Positions 61,001 through 64,000 of a DNA stretch of 64,000 bases are shown piece after piece. Source of the DNA: Streblospio benedicti (lineage: Eukaryota > Annelida > Polychaeta > Spionida > Spionidae); the NCBI GenBank assembly GCA_019095985.1, contig CM032665.1, positions 38,318,160 through 38,382,159 of the forward strand, given 5' to 3'. Position 1 is the first letter of the stretch, and each line of letters opens with the position of its first letter. The position numbers and the translations under genes are program-made. The notes under the pieces were generated by a model. That model did not search any database, was not told the origin of the DNA, and worked only from the letters and a program-made list of their open reading frames with translations.

Positions 61001-61476
61001 GAAAGGACAGCCATATCAATTCGTACAAATAGCCAGATGCTGCTGCAGTCTCCGTCCATTAAGCATGATGCTTAGTAGGCCTATGTTGTTCCTAAATGAA
61101 GGATTTTTCCTTGTAACATTACCTTTATCACCTCATCCTAAGTAATAACTTTACTTGAGATAATAACCTAATGTTCCTGGGGCTAACCCCGCCTGGGCCT
61201 AGCAATGCTAGATCCAGGATTTCATGGGTTTGGTATAATCCGCAAATGCAGAAAAAAAAACAAAAAAAAACAACAACAAAAAAACAAAAACAAAAACAAG
61301 CAAAAGAAATGCATGGAATTTTTCTCAAGATTGGCTGAAGGGTGTGTGGGCGCATACCCCATTCACTCTGGATCGGCCTATGGCTCTGTCCACTTACCGA
61401 TGATGCCGCCATCCGTGACATTATCCTCCTCATCCTCCAGCCCGCCCACCACGATGTCGTTCTCGCTCACCGACAT
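51688..61476 (-). CDS. Single-pass membrane protein with long disordered cytoplasmic tail, 449 residues
   Basis: Eight minus-strand coding exons (61398-61476, 59866-59947, 58879-58974, 56796-56985, 55744-55915, 55022-55210, 53493-53641, 51688-52080) join with agreeing phases at all seven junctions. Residues 1-27 are short and acidic with one sequon (NVT at 19-21). Residues 28-50 are a clear membrane span (AYVLFAVGAFVMLIVVIWLI core), followed by Cys-Lys-Arg-Arg, a positive-inside flank that predicts N-outside, C-inside. The remaining roughly 395 residues are Pro/Ser/Thr/Ala/Gln-rich with no folded domain. They hold recurring Tyr-x-Val motifs, a basic Lys/Gln patch (about 258-269), a Gln5 run (347-351), a Gly6 run (419-424) and a Tyr-rich end. 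There is no cleavable signal, and an in-frame TGA precedes the ATG in the same exon. The family is not recognised. A receptor, adhesion or scaffold role is guesswork. Confidence 0.82.
52081..53379. other. Intron of the membrane-protein gene
   Basis: AT-rich, nothing recognisable. A 63-codon minus frame at 53002-53193 lacks support. Confidence 0.5.
53380..53476. repeat. Repeat family A fragment beside exon 7
   Basis: GGCCTCTCTATGGTGGTCTATTT to GCGATAGAGAGGTGCGG ... TTACAGTG. It ends about 17 bases past the exon 7 donor. Confidence 0.5.
53493..53641 (-). CDS. Membrane protein exon 7
   Basis: 49 codons beginning YSVASSRHGG and containing EPTYYIVNNSATLP. Acceptor CATGTTTCAG, donor GTAACA. Confidence 0.83.
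53780..53925. repeat. Repeat family A fragment
   Basis: GAGCCTCTTTGTCAGG, then GAGAGAGGTGGTCTCTTTATAGAGG and a TTCTATTGTAG end. Inverted ends decayed. Confidence 0.5.
55022..55210 (-). CDS. Membrane protein exon 6, with tandem acceptor
   Basis: 62 codons, Arg/Val/Pro-rich, ending VKAKKQRRQQQQ. The acceptor reads CCCAGCAG|G, so splicing at either CAG keeps frame and adds or removes one Ala. Confidence 0.83.
55744..55915 (-). CDS. Membrane protein exon 5
   Basis: 57 codons beginning IAIPAEDAVDSAR and containing KKAYLVTENRPGS, a second copy of the A-Y-L-V motif. Donor GTCAGT. Confidence 0.83.
56327..56416 (+). repeat. Dispersed duplicate, copy 1
   Basis: The block TGCAGCTCACCGTGGGCTCATCATAGAGCCTGC and what follows recurs at 58408-58497 with few changes. 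Both copies lie in introns of the membrane-protein gene. Confidence 0.7.
56614..56783 (-). mobile_element. Full-length repeat family B element in intron 4
   Basis: Forward on the minus strand (same sense as the gene): GGCAGATCCAGG, a G run, TTTCAGGGATTTCATAGG, GAAAATGATGTATTTTC, then the inverse end. It stops 12 bases from the exon 4 donor. Confidence 0.72.
56796..56985 (-). CDS. Membrane protein exon 4
   Basis: 63 codons beginning YAVTNGASSHHD and containing RAYLVNAQDGGS. Acceptor AGTTACGCAG-preceding TTGCAG, donor GTAAAC. A family B repeat ends 12 bases past the donor, and a family A-derived array starts 26 bases before the acceptor. Confidence 0.85.
57010..57392 (+). repeat. Tandem array of about 20-base units derived from the end of repeat A
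   Basis: Some 18-20 imperfect units of ACAGTRGAACTTCTAATTT, each resembling the family A end (TACAGTGGAACCTCCAATTG). The interior of a family A element follows directly. Confidence 0.8.
57393..57560 (+). mobile_element. Repeat family A body attached to the array
   Basis: ACAACCTCTATAAAGAGATCGCC, TTTAATAAGACTAG, then GGTTCTACTGCA at the right end: the inside and far end of a family A element. Confidence 0.6.
57600..58400. other. Intron, nothing recognised
   Basis: AT-rich intron of the membrane-protein gene. Confidence 0.5.
58408..58497 (+). repeat. Dispersed duplicate, copy 2
   Basis: Partner of 56327-56416, same orientation, about 2.1 kb away. Confidence 0.7.
58617..58798. mobile_element. 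Full-length repeat family A element
   Basis: TA / CAGTAGAACCTCCAATTGAG at the left, GGTACTACTG / TA at the right; 182 bases including both TA. Confidence 0.78.
58879..58974 (-). CDS. Membrane protein exon 3: juxtamembrane tail
   Basis: It encodes YRLNKQPPTSTYPGSTLRP and on to TYAKP: basic, then Pro/Thr-rich with two Tyr. Acceptor ACATTCCAG, donor GTAAGA. Confidence 0.83.
59287..59337 (-). pseudogene. Copied fragment of the GT32-like last exon
   Basis: On the minus strand 49 of 51 bases equal the start of the exon at 47774, beginning exactly at its splice boundary. Both differences are C-to-T and leave the residues (GYNCTLGDVMRSILYGR) unchanged. Similarity then stops abruptly. It lies in an intron of the membrane-protein gene. 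Confidence 0.8.
59335..59528. mobile_element. Inverted-repeat element with tRNA-like core
   Basis: 48-base ends at 59335-59382 and 59481-59528 are inverted copies with 44 of 48 positions matching (AACCTGTT...CTCAACCG). Inside, on the minus strand, is a tRNA-like segment with A-box and B-box sequences. The structure suggests a tRNA-derived, non-autonomous mobile element. Its left end abuts the GT32-like exon fragment. Confidence 0.7.
59383..59441 (-). ncRNA. tRNA-like pol III promoter segment
   Basis: The minus strand reads TGGTCGAGTTGATAGG (A-box-like), GGACTCATGACC (anticodon-loop-like, CAT) and GGTTCGATTCC (canonical B-box). Neither a 3' CCA-side acceptor stem nor a clean 5' stem is formed, so it is a relic or SINE head, not a functional tRNA. 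Confidence 0.6.
59640..59758 (-). repeat. Dispersed repeat family D, copy 3
   Basis: The minus strand reads GTGGTTTATTAGTCGTGATCC, TGCTCTCATGACTTTACAAT and ACACCAGGTCATTGGCCC, as in the copies at 228 and 43518. Confidence 0.65.
59866..59947 (-). CDS. Membrane protein exon 2: transmembrane segment
   Basis: It encodes the whole hydrophobic span and the start of the basic flank (YYGCKRR). Acceptor CCCTGTTGTAG, donor GTAACG. Cys51 at the inner face is a plausible palmitoylation site. Confidence 0.85.
60028..60204. mobile_element. Full-length repeat family A element
   Basis: TA / CAGTGGAACCTCCAATTGAG to GAGGTTCTACTG / TA, 177 bases, with all internal family phrases. Confidence 0.8.
60317..60404. 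mobile_element. Internally deleted repeat family A copy
   Basis: Both ends are present (TACAGTGGTCT... and ...AGAGGTTCCACTGTA) but the interior is mostly gone, leaving about 88 bases. Confidence 0.55.
61200..61380 (+). mobile_element. Repeat family B copy with A-rich insert, beside exon 1
   Basis: GCTAGATCCAGGATTTCATGGG at the left, an A-rich CAAAAAC tract inside, and CTGGATCGGCCTATG at the right. It ends 17 bases past the exon 1 donor of the membrane-protein gene, in the opposite sense. Confidence 0.55.
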
Positions 61477-61511
61477 AACGTCCCCCGCTCACGTGGTCGC
61501 CGGGGCCTTGT
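61398..61511 (-). CDS. Membrane protein exon 1: 5' UTR end, start codon, extracellular stub
   Basis: Acceptor GTGTTTCTAG at 61512; 35 bases of UTR with an in-frame TGA, then ATG at 61476. It encodes MSVSENDIVVGGLEDEEDN and on to GGII. The donor is GTAAGT. The acceptor implies at least one upstream non-coding exon. Confidence 0.72.
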
Positions 61512-64000
61512 CTAGAAACACACATTGGGTGCGTTATGGTCAGAAATGAAAATCGCTTCATATACTTTACAAATGAACATAGAAGTCTATTCTTTTTTGT
61601 CTGGCTATATTTGAAATTCACGGATAACGGTCCTCGTTCAATTTTGGATGCTAAACAACTGCTGATGAGCTAAAAACAAATATATAAAGGAATGTGTTTA
61701 AGTCTTATGAGGCAAAGTGTGGGGAGGCTAACACAAATCGCCACTTATTATGTACAGCACTAACTCTTTTACTTGCTGTTTCAATTTTCCTTAGATAGAT
61801 ACCACTTGATGGTACTTTTAGCCCTGTGAACATAATACATCTATTGAGGCTGGTTAAATTTACAGCCTAATATGAGAGTACTTGTAAAAACAATCATTCT
61901 TAACGTGCGGTCCATAACAAAGATCTACTGTGTGCATTGAATGGATATGACGAAAAAATTAAGTGAGAGCCACGTGCGTCACGTGTTGACGCATGTTGCG
62001 TGCAGGCGAGTGGGACGTGTGGGAATCGCGGGATTAACTCTGACAGGGCACGAATGCTGTGTATTGATTTGCTCTTCAGATAAACTACACTGAGACATAT
62101 TGCAATTTCATTTCTGATGAATGGTTCTGATTTCACTGTCCTTGTGTGTGTATATAGTTTATGGTTCTAGTTCTTTCAACTGTCTTTCATTATGATGTGA
62201 ATAACAAACTTTTGAGGCTCACAGAACATAAAGTGGAAATCAACATTCCATGTTGTTGAACCAACAAATAAAGTAACATGTTTTTGAAACATGTACAAAA
62301 ATAGGGTGGTAATACCCAATGTATAGACTGTACATTAAATTAACCACACCATTACCTCTGAGAACAAAAATAAAATTATGCATTGTGTGTACAGGAAAGA
62401 AGTTGTTCTTGTTGTGCAATTGTTCACAGAAACATATAAAGGTAGAAGGTATTAATGATTAACGGTTACAGAAAATAATACTAGTGTATGTATGCAATCT
62501 GTAGCTATCTAAATTTGTTTTTCAATATAGTTCAACATTTAACACTTTGAGTCCTCATACCTGACATTGTTCATAGTTTCTATTTCAATAGGAAACCAAG
62601 CTTTCAAAGTGTTTCTGGTGCTGACGGTGTCGTGATGAAGCTGCGCATGTGCAATAAAACGTCAGTGAAGCTGGATGTTGTAAAGAGTGTTTGACAGCAT
62701 CATAAGTTACTAGGTTTTCACCATATATGTACACACAAGCATAGTAATTTGATATATTGAGATTTGCTAATTATTTTAGTCACTAGCCACATTTTTTTCA
62801 TCGCACTGGACAATCCACATGATCTTGTTATGCTGCAAACACTAAATCAGTAGTGAGGCTGGTCCTCCTGAGGGCTTAGCGGTAAACATGCAATTATTTG
62901 TTTCATTTTTCATTCATTTTTGTTTGACGACGCTTTTTAGTCGATACAAATGGCCCTGACTATTTTGACTGTCAGGATCATCCTACCAATTTACTCTAGG
63001 TGGAGAGTCAAGCTAAAAAATAAGACGATTTTCCAGTAGGAAACAGTCATTAAGATACCACCATTTTAAAAGATACCGCCTCTCCTGTCTCCGAGTGGGC
63101 CATATTACGAGGGTTATTATTTACAGCTAAGAACCAAATATCTACTTCAAAGAATGAACACTTCTATCATCTTGGGTTTCTTCATTCATGATTTAAACAC
63201 GAATTTAAAGATGACATTATAAAAGTGAGTTCCAATGGTTTCTAATGGCATCTCTAAATTCTTGTGAATATCTACTTGTTTTTCGCGCTTGCGCACATGA
63301 GGTCTGTGAATTTTACGATAGTGCACGAAAAACCAGTAGATGCATTCATTACATCACTCGGAACGACTTCCGGTATCGAAAATCGGGCGTATTTCTAACA
63401 GAACAGCACATGTATCTTTTGACCTACCGTAGTGATCTCACCCAGTGTTTGGTGGGTCAATGAGATGTCACATCAGTCAATGTACCAATCAGAAGGTATC
63501 ACCTGCATTGCACCCAAACACCTTTGAGACAGGCTCGAAACTGTCTATTGTTGAACATTTCTGATATTGATAATCGATGAGGTATTATTCAAGAGCAAAA
63601 AGAAGTATAAAAAAAAAACATCACCAGCATGTGACCTCTAAAAAGAGAGCGTGTTTTAACGTAACTGTTTGGGACCATTTCCCACAGCGACATTAGTAAG
63701 TAAAGCATATCAACTGTATTTGGCGCTGTGGCATTGACTGAAGTGAGGTTAACCCAAGTAATATGAAATCAACATGTCCTTGAGAAAATGCAGTATCAAT
63801 TTGCACTACGTTGGAACATTGTTTATGATAGGAAACGGTGACACCAATCTTCAAGGGAGTTATTTTATGAGGTTGTACTTTATGCAATGTCAATGACTTC
63901 AAATTTTCTTGTGAATTTCAAGCCCCATTATCACGTAGCCAAGGGACACATAATTTGTCTTTGTTTTCTTGTCATTTATAATATATTGTGTTTCACTACA
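61512..64000. other. Upstream flank of the membrane-protein gene
   Basis: It should contain a non-coding first exon and promoter, since exon 1 starts at an acceptor, but I cannot place either. No other gene seen. AT-rich with minor simple sequence. Confidence 0.4.

Overview
The window is eukaryotic nuclear DNA from an animal. The identifiable genes are split by GT-AG introns of hundreds to thousands of bases. They encode metazoan families: an ADAMTS-like matrix protein, animal-type glycosyltransferases, and a single-pass membrane protein with a long disordered tail. Coding exons, especially those of the ADAMTS-like and membrane-protein genes, are GC- and CpG-rich islands in AT-rich introns. 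The intergenic DNA is full of short MITE/SINE-like repeats and long dinucleotide tracts. This suits an invertebrate bilaterian (marine deuterostome or lophotrochozoan); the sequence alone does not fix the phylum.

Layout. (1) 6.5-13.0 kb, minus strand: the 5' part of an ADAMTS-like gene, namely the rest of a signal peptide, one thrombospondin type 1 repeat, and the ADAMTS cysteine-rich region. It continues off the left edge, and the start-codon exon was not found. (2) 18.57-18.91 kb, plus strand: a complete two-exon gene for a 54-residue protein with an N-terminal Met-Gly-Cys-Cys acylation motif. (3) 19-44 kb: no convincing gene. This part holds dispersed repeats, hairpins, microsatellites and a 100-N assembly gap flanked by two copies of one sequence. 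(4) 44.9-45.1 kb, minus strand: the terminal exon of a core-1 beta-1,3-galactosyltransferase (C1GALT) family member with no recognisable upstream exons. (5) 45.9-47.9 kb, plus strand: the last four exons of a GT32-like, DXD-sugar-binding glycosyltransferase. (6) 51.7-61.5 kb, minus strand: a complete eight-exon coding region for a 449-residue single-pass membrane protein of no family I recognise. Its splice phases agree at every junction. (7) 61.5-64.0 kb: upstream flank with no gene seen.

Repeats. At least four short families recur. A has TA-flanked CAGTAGAACCTC inverted ends, like pogo/Tc1-mariner MITEs. B ends in GGCAGATCCAGG and its inverse. C carries TGACGTCA near a C-rich tract. D contains ACACCAGGTCATTGG. 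Several copies sit within about 30 bases of splice sites. One A copy has its end expanded into a tandem array. A separate inverted-repeat element carries a tRNA-like core and abuts a copied piece of the GT32 gene's last exon.

Functional links: two glycosyltransferase families lie side by side at 44.9-47.9 kb, and thrombospondin repeats such as the one in the ADAMTS-like protein are classic glycosylation targets. I see no sign of co-regulation, so any functional connection is speculation. I found no reverse-transcriptase open frame, LTR pair, CRISPR array, rRNA gene or intact tRNA gene.
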